Below are positions 1-10,081 of a DNA stretch of 64,000 bases, piece after piece. Position numbers and translations under genes: made by a program. Below the pieces are notes generated by a model that was not told the origin of the DNA, searched no databases, and saw nothing but the letters and a program-made list of their open reading frames with translations. Positions within the stretch are counted from its first letter, which is position 1, and each line of letters starts with the position of its first letter. Where the stretch lies: contig SBBQ01000022.1 in the NCBI GenBank assembly GCA_005239635.1, positions 1 through 64,000 of the forward strand. Reading direction: 5' to 3'. The DNA comes from Uliginosibacterium gangwonense. GTDB taxonomy: Bacteria; Pseudomonadota; Gammaproteobacteria; Burkholderiales; Rhodocyclaceae.

Positions 1-83
1 CCGTTGGCTACGACGTATCCCTTGCTCCATCTGACTACCCTTCCTCTCTTCGGAAAAGTGTCAACCTAATTCAGGACGGGTCA
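1..83 (-). mobile_element. possible end of an IS3-type insertion sequence, cut by the window edge
   Basis: Read on the minus strand, the segment starts TGACCCGTCCTGAATTAGG and continues with TTGACAC, a -35-like box. A purine-rich ribosome site (AGAGGAAGGG) follows, then ATG at about 36-34 opening MEQGIRRSQR, which runs off the window. The terminal TG, the promoter-like TTGACA inside the end and a short ORF beginning with basic residues fit the left end of an IS3-family element with its orfA. Only ten codons are visible, so the family assignment is inference. The putative end abuts the rho terminator. A plus-strand partial ORF is the alternative. Confidence 0.35.
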
Positions 84-91
84 GCCCCAAT

Positions 92-122
92 AAAAAAGGC
101 AGACCAATGGTCTGCCTTTTTT
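92..122. terminator. bidirectional intrinsic terminator downstream of rho
   Basis: A perfect 14-bp stem, A6-GGCAGACC paired with GGTCTGCC-T6, encloses a 3-nt loop. It has a T tract on the plus side and, by symmetry, on the minus side. It lies 44 nt beyond the rho stop and would end the trxA-rho transcript. It also insulates rho from whatever lies left of the window. Confidence 0.85.
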
Positions 123-165
123 ATTGTTGATGCATGTCTTTAACAAGCACGCATCAATACACACA

Positions 166-1425
166 TTAACCGCGGCGCATTGCGTCGAAAAATTCGCCGT
201 TGTTCTTCGTGGATTTAATTTTGTCGAGCAAAAATTCCATCGCTTCGATGTCGTCCATCCCGTACAGTAGTTTGCGAAGCACCCAAACTTTCTGCAGCAC
301 GTCGGGTTTGAGCAAGAGCTCTTCGCGGCGGGTGCCTGAGCGATTGACGTTAATGGCCGGATATACGCGCTTTTCAGCCATACGGCGATCCAAGTGGATT
401 TCCATATTGCCGGTGCCTTTGAATTCTTCGTAAATCACGTCGTCCATGCGGCTGCCGGTGTCGATCAGCGCGGTGGCGATAATGGTGAGTGAGCCGCCTT
501 CTTCAATGTTGCGAGCGGCACCAAAGAAGCGCTTGGGGCGTTGCAGCGCATTAGCATCCACGCCGCCGGTGAGCACCTTGCCAGAGGCAGGCACAACTGT
601 GTTGTATGCGCGAGCGAGGCGAGTCAGAGAGTCCAGTAGGATCACCACATCGCGCTTGTGTTCAACTAGGCGTTTGGCCTTCTCGATCACCATTTCGGCA
701 ACCTGCACGTGGCGAGTGGCGGGCTCGTCAAATGTTGAAGCGACGACTTCGCCCTTAACGGAACGCTGCATTTCCGTGACTTCTTCCGGGCGCTCGTCAA
801 TCAATAAGACAATGAGGGCGACGTCAGGATGATTGGTGGTGATGGAATGTGCAATGTGTTGCAGCATCACCGTTTTACCGGATTTGGGCGGCGCGACTAG
901 TAGGCCGCGCTGGCCTTTGCCAATCGGCGCAATCATGTCGATCACGCGAGAGGTGACATTTTCCTCACCTCGAATGTCGCGTTCAAGGCTCATGACCCGG
1001 GTCGGGTGTAGCGGAGTCAGATTCTCAAACAGAATTTTGTGTTTGCAAGCTTCGGGTGGTTCAAAGTTAACTTTGTCTACCTTGACCATGGCGAAATAGC
1101 GTTCGCCGTCTTTTGGTGTGCGAATTTCACCTTCAATGGTGTCGCCGGTGTGCAGATTAAAGCGGCGAATTTGCGATGGTGAAACGTAAATGTCGTCGGT
1201 GCCCGCTAAGTATGACGTATCGGGCGAGCGCAAAAAGCCAAAGCCGTCTGGCAAAACTTCCAGTGTGCCGTCACCGTAAATGGATTCGCCTTTTTTTGCC
1301 TGGTGCTTGAGCAGGGCAAAAATCAGTTCTTGCTTACGCAGACGGTTGGCGCCTTCGATTTGCTGGGCCTGAGCCATCTCCAGCAATTGGCTGACGTGCA
1401 GTGATTTGAGTTCGGAGAGGTGCAT
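166..1425 (-). CDS. rho: transcription termination factor Rho
   Basis: Hexameric RNA-dependent ATPase that ends transcription at Rho-dependent sites. From the chosen ATG at 1425 the protein has 419 residues, the same length as E. coli Rho. It begins MHLSELKSL, matching the family N-terminus. An in-frame upstream ATG at 1485 would add 20 residues unlike the family and is rejected; AGAGAAAAT before 1425 gives a modest ribosome site. The N-terminal RNA-binding cold-shock-like domain contains [16 protein letters not shown]. The ATPase domain has the Walker A segment PPKSGKT near residue 180, [11 protein letters not shown], the [13 protein letters not shown] Walker B region and the central-channel loops. 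It lies downstream of trxA in the same direction, a usual betaproteobacterial arrangement, and a strong terminator follows. Confidence 0.97.
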   Translation of the reverse strand: MHLSELKSLHVSQLLEMAQAQQIEGANRLRKQELIFALLKHQAKKGESIYGDGTLEVLPDGFGFLRSPDTSYLAGTDDIYVSPSQIRRFNLHTGDTIEGEIRTPKDGERYFAMVKVDKVNFEPPEACKHKILFENLTPLHPTRVMSLERDIRGEENVTSRVIDMIAPIGKGQRGLLVAPPKSGKTVMLQHIAHSITTNHPDVALIVLLIDERPEEVTEMQRSVKGEVVASTFDEPATRHVQVAEMVIEKAKRLVEHKRDVVILLDSLTRLARAYNTVVPASGKVLTGGVDANALQRPKRFFGAARNIEEGGSLTIIATALIDTGSRMDDVIYEEFKGTGNMEIHLDRRMAEKRVYPAINVNRSGTRREELLLKPDVLQKVWVLRKLLYGMDDIEAMEFLLDKIKSTKNNGEFFDAMRRG

Positions 1426-1558
1426 ATTTTCTCTGGAAGTGGGCGTGTGTGCCGCCGGATCGGGATGCTGCTGGGTAAGCAGCATGCCTGGACTGAGGGG
1501 CGTTTGAAGGGGTGGTCCCGGCGCCTCGGTCGTCCAGGCGATGGCGTGAAGTTAAGGG

Positions 1559-1885
1559 TTAGAGGTTGCTATCAATGAAAGCGGTGAGTTGTGACTTGGA
1601 TAGCGCGCCAACTTTAGTCGCTTCAACATTGCCACCCTTAAACAACATGAGCGTGGGGATGCCGCGAATACCAAATTTGGCCGGTGTAGCTTGGTTGTCA
1701 TCAATATTCAACTTGGCGACCTTGAGACGGCCTGCATAGTCTTTGGCAATGTCGTCCAGAATCGGTGCGATCATTTTGCAGGGACCGCACCACTCGGCCC
1801 AGTAATCAACCAATACCGGGGTGTCGGATTTCAGAACATCGGCTTCGAAACTGGAATCAGTTACGTGCTGAATGTGCTCGCTCAT
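1559..1885 (-). CDS. trxA: thioredoxin 1
   Basis: Small cytoplasmic dithiol-disulfide oxidoreductase supplying reductant to ribonucleotide reductase, PAPS reductase and other enzymes. The 108-residue protein carries the active site WCGPC at residues 32-36, the cis-proline loop [11 protein letters not shown] and the expected C-terminal helix. The start at 1885 ([10 protein letters not shown]) is preceded by CGAGGA at good spacing. The longer form, eight residues upstream, adds an unconserved tail. It is followed by rho after a 133-nt gap in the same direction. Its upstream region is AT-rich and probably holds the promoter, though no convincing boxes could be assigned. Confidence 0.96.
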   Translation of the reverse strand: MSEHIQHVTDSSFEADVLKSDTPVLVDYWAEWCGPCKMIAPILDDIAKDYAGRLKVAKLNIDDNQATPAKFGIRGIPTLMLFKGGNVEATKVGALSKSQLTAFIDSNL

Positions 1886-2637
1886 GGGGTCCTCGTTGCT
1901 TTCTAACAAAAATGCGCGGTGCGCGAATGGGTTAAATAGATGTATTGGATCAAAATCAAACGTAGTTGAATCTGTACGTTAGGTTTGCGATAGATTTTGC
2001 AGATTCATTCTGCGGATTCGATTGTGGGTTCAGTATGGCGAAAGCCGCTGGGGTGCGATGTCAAATGCCATGTCGAAAAAAGAGCGGGAATGAAAATTCA
2101 GGGTCGGGAATGGGCTGCAGTGCAATAACTCTTCGGGGAGGGACAACCTGACTCGGAGGTGCTGCGAGCGATTGCCGCCGGAGGGTGGGACTGCTTGGGA
2201 CTGCGCCGGTTCGCGCCGGAATTCACTAGGGTTGGGATGGTAATCACACAACCAATGGAATCATGCTAGCGAAAAAATGTGCGGATGAAAAGCGTAATCT
2301 GCAAAAAAAGCCGACAAACTTGGCTGGCTTAAGGTCTAGCTTTGCACAGGACTGGTCGTGTGGACGGTCTGCGGGCCCCAAGTGGGTGAGTTTATGGCCT
2401 CACTGATAACTGGGTTATGGTGTTGCCAATACCTGAGTGGTAGCGGCTTTGAGCTACGTTTAGGGTGCAAAGCGCGCTGTAGCGTTTCATTTCTCACGTT
2501 AGGTTGAGCGCATTGCCTTCGTCGGCCTTGAGCTGCGGTATAGTGACCACAAACGGTCGTGTCGCTGTTGTGAAAATGCGACGCGGCGCCATTAAACAGC
2601 ATTGAGCACTGCGTGCAGAAAGGATAAGAGGGTCAAA
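1886..2637. other. 750-bp intergenic region between trxA and fdxA, no supported gene
   Basis: This gap separates the divergent trxA and fdxA genes. Small ORFs exist on both strands (for example 2030-2251 and 2336-2602 on the minus strand), but none has a recognisable product, a good ribosome site or family-like composition. The part nearest trxA is AT-rich, as expected for a promoter. TATAGT at 2539-2544, about 95 nt before fdxA, is a possible -10 box without a well-spaced -35. No tRNA, riboswitch or terminator could be recognised. Confidence 0.5.
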
Positions 2638-2961
2638 ATGACATATGTCGTAACCGAATCATGCATTAAATGTAAGTACACCGATTGTGTGGATGTTTGC
2701 CCTGTGGATTGCTTTCGTGAGGGCCCCAATTTTTTGGCGATTGATCCAGACGAGTGTATTGATTGCACATTGTGTGTTGCGGAGTGTCCGGTTGAAGCTA
2801 TTTACGCCGAAGATGATGTACCGGCTGATCAGCAGCACTACATCGCGCTGAATGCTGAGCTGGCGCGTGGCTGGAAACCTATTATTGAGCGTAAGGATGC
2901 GCTGCCCGACGCGGACCAGTGGGCCGGTGTGAAGGGTAAGCACGAGATGCTTGAGCGCTGA
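2638..2961 (+). CDS. fdxA: 7Fe-8S ferredoxin FdxA
   Basis: Low-potential electron carrier with one [3Fe-4S] and one [4Fe-4S] cluster. The 107-residue length and opening [17 protein letters not shown] are typical of the FdxA family. Cysteines at 9, 17, 21, 25, 40, 43, 46 and 50 give the expected pattern, with C40-x2-C43-x2-C46-x3-C50-P forming the second cluster motif. The ATG at 2638 follows AAGGATAAGAGGG, a strong ribosome site. An upstream in-frame ATG at 2602 adds 12 unconserved residues. It appears monocistronic, since the next gene begins about 110 nt later and is unrelated. The physiological partner cannot be read from the sequence. Confidence 0.95.
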   Translation: MTYVVTESCIKCKYTDCVDVCPVDCFREGPNFLAIDPDECIDCTLCVAECPVEAIYAEDDVPADQQHYIALNAELARGWKPIIERKDALPDADQWAGVKGKHEMLER

Positions 2962-3069
2962 GAAACTCACATTACGACTTAGGTTGGCTTAGGTTAGTTT
3001 AGGGCGATCAAAGCCGTGTCTGCACCGACGTATGGTTGGTGCGCATCCTCTTCGTATCCATCTTAACCA

Positions 3070-5919
3070 TTGACGATATCCGCCGTGACTGCTGCCGAAC
3101 GACGCATCCTAATCATTGATCGCGATTGGGCTACGCGTTGCGCGCAGCAGTTACTCGATGCGGCCGCTTCAGCGGCCGATCCTATCCCTGCTTTATCGCG
3201 TATCACGGTTGTTCTACCCAATTTGTTATTGGCAGCAGAACTCAGCCGTGCATTGGCAAAAGAGGTAGGAAGCGGTTTGCTACTACCCCGCTTTTATACC
3301 TTGAGTGGTCTAGCCGATGCCTGGCGCGGAGACCTGAATTACCAACCCAATAGCCAGCGAATTGCTGCGCTTTATTCACAACTGGCCCATCGAAACTGGG
3401 TGCCAAACGCGGCGCGCTGGGCTTTGTCACGTTCATTGGTTTCGTTGTTTGATGACCTCGTGGCGAATTTGGTGAGTTTGCCCGCGAATGAAGCCGAGTT
3501 TATTGCCCAGGTGGAACGGGCCCATGAATTGGTCGGCAATCAAAACTTACAGTTTGAAGCGCGGGTGGCCCATACCTTGTGGTGCGCGGAAGCAGCCGGC
3601 ACGCCAGGGTTGGAGGCGGTACGCGCGATGGCGTTGAGTCGTGCTGCGAGCGCTGCGCGAGACCCGCTGTTTGTATTGTGCGAACAACAACCGCAGCCCG
3701 CTCAACGGGCCTTGGCGGAACAATGGTCATGCAATGCCTCGGTGTGCGTATGGATACCGACATGGAGCGCCGAGCAAGATGTCGTGCAATGCGCACAAGC
3801 AGCATGGCCCGCAATCAGTGCCGCAGAGCCGCAAGTTGATTTGCCTGCATTGCTTCCGTTGGCGGATCGTGCGGCGCAGCTGGCAATGACTCAGCCTAAT
3901 CCAACCCTGCTCAATGAACATCGTCAGGTGCGCATTGTCTCGGTTGAAGGGCTGGAGGGCGAAGCAGAACAAGTTGTGCAAAGTACATTAAATGCATTGG
4001 CAAAGGGCGCAGAGCGAATTGCGTGGGTCGCGCTAGACCGACTGACCGCGCGTCGTGCGCGCGCACTGCTCGAACGACACCAAGTGTTAGTTCAAGATGA
4101 AACGGGCTGGAAGCTATCAACATCACGCGCCGCAGCGTTGATTGATGCGGCACTTGAAGTGTTGCTGACCGATGCTTATCACCGCGATGTGATTGATCTG
4201 TTGAAATCCCCTTTTATGCCAGCTGTGCCAGCACAAGACTTAATTGCGCTAGAGCAGCTCATCGCGCGGCATAACCATCTTTCAGGCCTGCAGACATTGT
4301 CTGCATTGTGTCAGGTGCACGCACCGACATTAGCCACGCTGTTGCAGCCGCTTCAAACAGCAACGGATGTCTTTTTGACGACACGAACTTCGTTAGGTGA
4401 ATGGCTGCGTCGGCTACAGCGCATGTTGCAAGCTTTGGGTGTGCAAGCAGCGTTGGTAAATGATGTGGCGGGTCATTGCCTGCTTGAGTTGCTGCAAACG
4501 CGTGAGCGTGAAATGCAAGGCAGTGACTTGCTACTGGATGCAACAGGCATGCGTGCTTGGTTGGAAGATGAACTTGATCAAGCGACATTTCGAGATGCGG
4601 GTATTGAAAGCCCGGTTGTACTCACCTCGTTAGCAGCGACAAGGTTGCGCGCCTTTGATGCCGTGGTGGTGATGGGCTGTGATGCGCATCAACTCGCACC
4701 CGTGCAACGAGAAGGCTTGTTTGCCAGCCCAGGCCTTCGCGCGCAATTAGGGCTGCCAGCCATTGAACAGGATGTGCAGGGGTTACGCGATGATGTGTTG
4801 TGGCTACTGTTGTCTTGCGACGATGTGACGTGGACTTGGCAAAAACTTAAAGGCGACGAAGTCATTGCCCTCGCGCCTGAGCTGTTGCTGCTTAATAGTG
4901 TGTGCCAGCAAGCGTACGGAACAAGCCTGATACGCGAAGCGGCACGATGGCCTGCCCCCGACGCCGCAGCCATTCCTGCGGCATCGATTCTGACGGATAT
5001 GCCACATTGGCAAACGGCCTTGCCGAGCCGTGTGTCGGTGGGGCAGTTGGGTAAATTGCTGCACTGCCCGTATCAATTTTATGCGGCGGCTTTATTGAAT
5101 TTGGCGCCCGAAGACGAGGTGGCCGAGACGGTTGAAAAAGCGGATTGCGGCACTTTGCTGCATGCGGCGCTAGCAACCTTTCACAAAGCCTTTGCCAATC
5201 TCGCTGAACATGACGATGCGACTTTGGCTGCAGCGTTGAAGCAGTTTGTTGAGCGTGAATTTGAGCCGGCCTTAAAACGCGACTTACAAGCCTATGGCTG
5301 GATGGCGAAATTCATTCGGCGGATTGATAGTTACCTGCACTGGTCGCGCGAGCGCGAACAAGCGGGTTGGCGTGTTGCGTTGAGTGAACAAACTGTCGAG
5401 TGGCCAGTAGAAATTACCGATTCAGAGCGTGTGGTGGTGCGTGGCCGCATCGACCGTGCTGATCGAAAACGCGTGGACGCCAGTTCTGCTGGCGAAGATG
5501 ATGGGTTGTTGCCTACATCGCCCGTTGAGCTGTGGAGTGTGCTTGATTACAAAACTTCATCGCTCGCAACATTACAAGACAAAGTCGATGCGCCGCTGGA
5601 TGATCTGCAGCTCGCTGCCTATGTGTGGATGCTCGAAGATTTGAAGGGCGTGGAGGTTGCCGAAGCTGCCTTTGTGGCGCTCGAAGCTGAGGCCGTGGAG
5701 TCAGTGAACCTTGAGCAGGCGCAAGACATTGCAGAGATTCAACGCATACGTGTGGTCACAGCGCTTCGCGAAATACGGCAGGGCCATGCGCTGCCCGCAT
5801 TACCGAGTGAGTCAGCGTGTCGATACTGCGAGATGGCGGGCCTGTGTCGCGTTGCATATCAAGAGATATCAAGCGAGGCGTCACCACCAAGCCTGAAAAC
5901 GGGGCAAGCAACAACATGA
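3070..5919 (+). CDS. addB: AddB/RexB-like PD-(D/E)XK nuclease subunit
   Basis: Predicted partner of the following helicase-nuclease in double-strand break repair, the AddAB counterpart of RecBCD. The roughly 949-residue protein has an inactivated helicase-like N-terminal region and a C-terminal nuclease domain beginning near residue 655 (SVGQLGKLLHCPYQFYAA). Nuclease motifs include GTLLHAAL, VVRGRIDRAD, LWSVLDYKTSS and LDDLQLAAYVW. Cysteines of HCPYQF and the terminal C-x2-C-x5-C set (SACRYCEMAGLCR) match the iron-sulfur staple of AddB nucleases. The start is uncertain: TTG at 3070 and GTG at 3085 both lack a clear ribosome site. The stop overlaps the addA start by 4 nt (ATGA), implying translational coupling. 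It contains four complete copies of the ATTGGCAAA motif. Confidence 0.88.
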   Translation: MTISAVTAAERRILIIDRDWATRCAQQLLDAAASAADPIPALSRITVVLPNLLLAAELSRALAKEVGSGLLLPRFYTLSGLADAWRGDLNYQPNSQRIAALYSQLAHRNWVPNAARWALSRSLVSLFDDLVANLVSLPANEAEFIAQVERAHELVGNQNLQFEARVAHTLWCAEAAGTPGLEAVRAMALSRAASAARDPLFVLCEQQPQPAQRALAEQWSCNASVCVWIPTWSAEQDVVQCAQAAWPAISAAEPQVDLPALLPLADRAAQLAMTQPNPTLLNEHRQVRIVSVEGLEGEAEQVVQSTLNALAKGAERIAWVALDRLTARRARALLERHQVLVQDETGWKLSTSRAAALIDAALEVLLTDAYHRDVIDLLKSPFMPAVPAQDLIALEQLIARHNHLSGLQTLSALCQVHAPTLATLLQPLQTATDVFLTTRTSLGEWLRRLQRMLQALGVQAALVNDVAGHCLLELLQTREREMQGSDLLLDATGMRAWLEDELDQATFRDAGIESPVVLTSLAATRLRAFDAVVVMGCDAHQLAPVQREGLFASPGLRAQLGLPAIEQDVQGLRDDVLWLLLSCDDVTWTWQKLKGDEVIALAPELLLLNSVCQQAYGTSLIREAARWPAPDAAAIPAASILTDMPHWQTALPSRVSVGQLGKLLHCPYQFYAAALLNLAPEDEVAETVEKADCGTLLHAALATFHKAFANLAEHDDATLAAALKQFVEREFEPALKRDLQAYGWMAKFIRRIDSYLHWSREREQAGWRVALSEQTVEWPVEITDSERVVVRGRIDRADRKRVDASSAGEDDGLLPTSPVELWSVLDYKTSSLATLQDKVDAPLDDLQLAAYVWMLEDLKGVEVAEAAFVALEAEAVESVNLEQAQDIAEIQRIRVVTALREIRQGHALPALPSESACRYCEMAGLCRVAYQEISSEASPPSLKTGQATT

Positions 5920-8900
5920 CCCATGATTTTGCCAATCAAGCCATGCAGGTGCCTGTGACGGAGGTGCCTGAGGCGCAAGTGCCATTACTCGCGATCGATC
6001 CTAAGCATAGTGCTGTGGTTGAGGCTTGCGCAGGTAGCGGCAAAACATGGATGTTGGTGTCGCGCATTATCCTTGCGCTATTACAGGGGGCGACGCCTTC
6101 ACGCATTCTGGCCATTACATTTACGCGAAAAGCTGCGCGTGAAATTGAAGATCGATTGTTGCAGTGGTTGTATCTCATGGCAACGCAAGACCAAGCCGAC
6201 GTACTGAAGTTTCTGGCTGAACGTGGGGTGTCGCAAGACCAGGCGATTGCGTTCATGCCGCGTGCAAGGAGTTTGTATGAACAGGTACTTACTGCGCGCC
6301 CGGGTCCTACGATTGGCACATTTCATTCTTGGTTTAGCCAGATTTTAGGTGCGCTGCCGTTTGCGAGCGAAGCAGCTTCGCGTACTTTGCCAGATGCCGA
6401 GAGTCGCTTGCGCGAGGAAGTTTGGCAGTTATTTATGCAGTCTCAATCACGCCAACCGCATGCAGTGGTGGCGGTGTCGTTACGTTTTGTGTTGGCGGAA
6501 TTAGGACGCGATAAAGCACGCAATTTAATGTATGTGCTGCTCGGGCGGCAGGTTGAAGCGTTGAGCTGTATCGGCGAAGACGAAGTGGATACGCAAGCTT
6601 GGCTAGCAGAGGTCGAGTCTGATCGACTGCAGGCTCAGCGACAATTTGAGACGGCATTTGACCCCGCTCAGCATCCGCGCCTTGCAGAGCAAATGCGCGA
6701 GTATGTAGAGTTGCGACGGCATCAAGCTACCCAAGAGGCGCAAAAGATTGTGCCTATATTGGAATCAATGCTGTCGCAGTTAGCGCGAGGCGAAGCGTTA
6801 GATAAATTGCAGATGGACACAGCATGCGGCTGCTTTTTAACTAAAGCAGGTTCAGTACGATCACTTAAGGCAAGCAAAGACTTAATTAGTCTGATTGGCG
6901 ATGGCGGTGCAGAACGCATGATGTTTTTGCATCAGCAATTGGCACAACATGCTTTGTTGTGTGAGCAGGGTGCGCGAGATGCCGATTCGCTGCAACTACA
7001 GTGGCATCTGTGGCAAGTAGGTTTGGCTTGGCTACAGGCGTATCGCCGGTTTAAGCATCAACGAAATGTATTGGACTACGCCGATCTCGAACTTGAAACA
7101 CTCAAGTTGTTGCGTGATCCACAGAATGGCCCTCTGCTGCAATCTCGATTGGATGCGCGTTACCAGCAAATTCTGCTGGATGAGTTTCAGGATACCAATC
7201 CGCTGCAATGGCACATTCTGTTAGCTTGGCTCGAAGCCTATGCGCCTGCTAGTGAGATAGGATCGGTCAGTGATGCGCCGCGTGTGTTCGTGGTGGGGGA
7301 TCCCAAACAATCGATTTACCGTTTTCGCCGTGCGGACCCGCGTATTTTTGAACAGGCGAGACATTTCTTTGGACAGCATTTTAGTGCGCGCTATTTAACG
7401 CGTGATCTGACGCGGCGTAATGCTCAGCCAATTGTTGATGCGGTGAATGTGTTGTTCGCCAATGCACGACCTTTCCCGCCGTTTCGCCCACAAACAACTT
7501 CGCAGCAGAAGCAACCAGGCCGAGTTGAAGTGCTGCCGCTGATCGAGGGCGTCGCCATATCAGGTGCGTCACAGTCAGATGCAAGCACGCATGGTGATGA
7601 AACTGGAGTCAACTTGAGTTGGCGCAACTTATTAAGCGAAGGCTTGCACGACGAAGAAGATGCACGCAAGCACCATGAGGCTCAGCAACTCGTCCAACGA
7701 TTGCGGGCCGTGATTGGCAAATGGCCGGTATGGGACGATCGGCAACAGGGAATGCGTGCTGCTCGTTGGGATGATGTGATGGTGTTAGGCCGCAGCCACG
7801 CATCGCTCAGTGTTGTGAGTCGGGTGTTGCGCGAAGAAGGTATTCCGTGTTTTGCCGTGTCGCGGGGCGGGCTGTTAAACACACAAGAAGCAGAAGATTT
7901 TGCTGCGTTATTAACGATACTCGCTTCGCCCGGCAACAATTTGGCTTTAGCAAAAACCTTGCGTTGCCCATTGTTTAATTGCAGCCACTCGTCGCTCAAT
8001 ATGTTGGCAAATCAACCACAGGATGATTGGTGGTCAAAGCTGCATGGATTGGCGGAAGAGCAGGACTTACAAACAGATGGCGCAGATACGGAACTCGTGC
8101 GCGCTTCAACCCTGTTGTTACGGTGGCAGGCATTGGCTGCGCAGTTGCCTGTTCATGATCTACTCGATCGCATCATGCATGAAGGCGACGTCGTAGCGCG
8201 CTATCGTGCGTGTGTACCGGTATCGCAATGGCCGGCGGTTTTTGCCAATCTGCAAGCGCTACTAAAATTGTCGTTGGAGATGGGGGGTGGGCGCTTCCCC
8301 AGTCTGCCACGCTTTGTCGACGAGTTGCGTCGGCTACAGCAAGCTGAAGATGACGAAGCGCCGGATGAAGGTCAAATCGAAGCACACGCAGACGTATTGG
8401 AAGATGTTGAAATGCCAGCGCCCGACATCACTGAGGGGCGTGTACGTTTAATGACGGTGCATGCCGCTAAAGGGTTGGAAGCGCCAATTGTTTGGATTGT
8501 GGATGCTGCCGCTAAGGTTAAAAAGCAAAGTCCCCCGTTACTAATGGATTGGCCTGCTGAATCTGCTGCGCCGAAACATATGTCGTGGCAACTGGGCAAA
8601 GGCAATGCGCTATCGCGTGATGACAATTTGGTGGTGCAAGAAGAGCATGCCGCGCATCAAGAGCATTGGACTCTACTTTATGTGGCGATGACACGAGCAC
8701 GTCATTATTTGTTTGTAAGTAGTGTGTGGCGTAAAAATCTGACGGGCACTTGGTATGAGGCTATCTTGAGCGCCATGCCTGCCCTAAGACATGATGCGGA
8801 AGAGAATGAGGCGCTAGTTGCTGCCGACTTAATACAGCCTTTGCTAAAGCAGCGGAGTGTGCCGGCAGACTTGCCATGCCTCGCACAGGCTGTTGGAAAA

Positions 8901-9347
8901 CGTAGGGTGTTTTCAGCGGAACAATCTATTGGACAGCAATATGGTACGGCATGGCACACCTTATTGCAGGCGCTGTCTGAAGGCAGAGCGCCACCGCCGT
9001 GTCCTCCAGAGATGTCTGTGGCGCAATGGAGGGCCGCCCAACAAGCTGCGCATCACCTTATTGAGAATAGTGATGCAGCACGCTTTTTTGCCAATGTCGA
9101 AGCAATGAATGAGGTGGAGTTAATGACGCAGGAAGGCCAGCGCCTGCGCATTGATCGACTGGTGAAAGCGCACGACGGGTGGTGGGTTCTGGATTACAAA
9201 ACAGGGAATCCGGACCCTGACCAATTAGAGATTTATCGTCAGCAGATGGAGCAATACAAATCTGCAATTCAATCGATCTTCACTGACGCATTGCCTATTC
9301 AGTGCGCCCTGATTTATGCCGATGGTCGTATCATGCAAATTGAATGA
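5916..9347 (+). CDS. addA: AddA/RexA-like UvrD helicase with C-terminal nuclease
   Basis: ATP-dependent superfamily 1 helicase-exonuclease that processes DNA ends for RecA. At about 1143 residues it shows, in order, Walker A EACAGSGKTW near residue 37, the Walker B LLDEFQDTNPLQW, the motif VFVVGDPKQSIYRFRRADP, the motif V-like VRLMTVHAAKGLEAPIVWI and motif VI LLYVAMTRARHYLFV. The C-terminal nuclease has GTAWHTLLQ, WWVLDYKTG and YRQQMEQY. The ATG at 5916 overlaps the addB stop. A longer ORF from 5817 overlaps addB by about 100 nt and is rejected. The N-terminus itself carries a motif copy (TTTGCCAATC at 5928, read as F-A-N-Q). Confidence 0.92.
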   Translation: MTHDFANQAMQVPVTEVPEAQVPLLAIDPKHSAVVEACAGSGKTWMLVSRIILALLQGATPSRILAITFTRKAAREIEDRLLQWLYLMATQDQADVLKFLAERGVSQDQAIAFMPRARSLYEQVLTARPGPTIGTFHSWFSQILGALPFASEAASRTLPDAESRLREEVWQLFMQSQSRQPHAVVAVSLRFVLAELGRDKARNLMYVLLGRQVEALSCIGEDEVDTQAWLAEVESDRLQAQRQFETAFDPAQHPRLAEQMREYVELRRHQATQEAQKIVPILESMLSQLARGEALDKLQMDTACGCFLTKAGSVRSLKASKDLISLIGDGGAERMMFLHQQLAQHALLCEQGARDADSLQLQWHLWQVGLAWLQAYRRFKHQRNVLDYADLELETLKLLRDPQNGPLLQSRLDARYQQILLDEFQDTNPLQWHILLAWLEAYAPASEIGSVSDAPRVFVVGDPKQSIYRFRRADPRIFEQARHFFGQHFSARYLTRDLTRRNAQPIVDAVNVLFANARPFPPFRPQTTSQQKQPGRVEVLPLIEGVAISGASQSDASTHGDETGVNLSWRNLLSEGLHDEEDARKHHEAQQLVQRLRAVIGKWPVWDDRQQGMRAARWDDVMVLGRSHASLSVVSRVLREEGIPCFAVSRGGLLNTQEAEDFAALLTILASPGNNLALAKTLRCPLFNCSHSSLNMLANQPQDDWWSKLHGLAEEQDLQTDGADTELVRASTLLLRWQALAAQLPVHDLLDRIMHEGDVVARYRACVPVSQWPAVFANLQALLKLSLEMGGGRFPSLPRFVDELRRLQQAEDDEAPDEGQIEAHADVLEDVEMPAPDITEGRVRLMTVHAAKGLEAPIVWIVDAAAKVKKQSPPLLMDWPAESAAPKHMSWQLGKGNALSRDDNLVVQEEHAAHQEHWTLLYVAMTRARHYLFVSSVWRKNLTGTWYEAILSAMPALRHDAEENEALVAADLIQPLLKQRSVPADLPCLAQAVGKRRVFSAEQSIGQQYGTAWHTLLQALSEGRAPPPCPPEMSVAQWRAAQQAAHHLIENSDAARFFANVEAMNEVELMTQEGQRLRIDRLVKAHDGWWVLDYKTGNPDPDQLEIYRQQMEQYKSAIQSIFTDALPIQCALIYADGRIMQIE

Positions 9348-9525
9348 CGTATGCGGTATGCTGCACTTGTCGAAGCGATGTAGTCCTTGAATACGCAGCG
9401 GGTCCGCAGGCAGTTTTTTGATGCGCAGATGGATGTGACTTGAACTAATATTCAAACAGAGCATGGTCAAAGTGCAGGCCGGTTGCGTGCAATGCCAACT
9501 GGTCAGTCGTGAATAGGAGGAGACG

Positions 9526-9969
9526 ATGCTGGTACGTGAGATTCTCAGAATCAAGGGCGCCGCGTTGTATACCACGCGACCTGAATGTACGTTGGTCGAA
9601 GCCGTGTCGGTGATGACCGAACAAGATGTCGGCTCTCTGGTCGTGCTCGATCACGGACGTTTGGCTGGGATGGTGACCTTTCGTGAAGCGCTGATGGCGA
9701 TTCATCGTCGTGGTGCGAAATGGGAGGCGGTGACCGTGAGCGAAGTGATGCAACGCGATCCGGTGTGCCCCGACCCCGATATGGAAATGATTGAACTGCG
9801 TCGCGTCATGGTGGAGTCTCATCAACGCTACATGCCAGTCATGGACGATGACACCCTGTTGGGCGTGTTGTCGTTTCACGATGTCGCTAAAGCTGTGCTG
9901 GAAGAGCAGAGCTTTGAAAATCGCATGCTAAAAAGCTATATCCGGGACTGGCCTCAGCCTGATAATTAA
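9526..9969 (+). CDS. two-CBS-domain protein
   Basis: Stand-alone pair of CBS domains in 147 residues, a fold that binds adenine nucleotides or related ligands and usually signals energy state. The first repeat covers roughly residues 8-60 (TLVEAVSVMTEQDVGSLVVLDHGRLAGMVTFREAL). The second covers 72-125 (VSEVMQRDPVCPDPDMEMIELRRVMVESHQRYMPVMDDDTLLGVLSFHDVAKAV). The ATG at 9526 follows AGGAGGAGACG, one of the best ribosome sites in the window. No effector domain is attached and no partner is encoded next to it, so its target is unknown. Confidence 0.88.
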   Translation: MLVREILRIKGAALYTTRPECTLVEAVSVMTEQDVGSLVVLDHGRLAGMVTFREALMAIHRRGAKWEAVTVSEVMQRDPVCPDPDMEMIELRRVMVESHQRYMPVMDDDTLLGVLSFHDVAKAVLEEQSFENRMLKSYIRDWPQPDN

Positions 9970-10081
9970 ATCGGCTAGGCTGAATTTTGATGCATGAGTT
10001 TTGTTTGTAAATTGCACGATGGTGCGGTAAGTAATAAATAAGAAGCACAAAATTCAATTTGTGCGCAAAAATGGAGGCGAC

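Noticed and set aside
1886-2637. Small genes at 2030-2251 and 2336-2602 (minus) and 1966-2151 (plus)
   Set aside because: No ribosome site, no recognisable family and unusual residue content; they look like chance ORFs.
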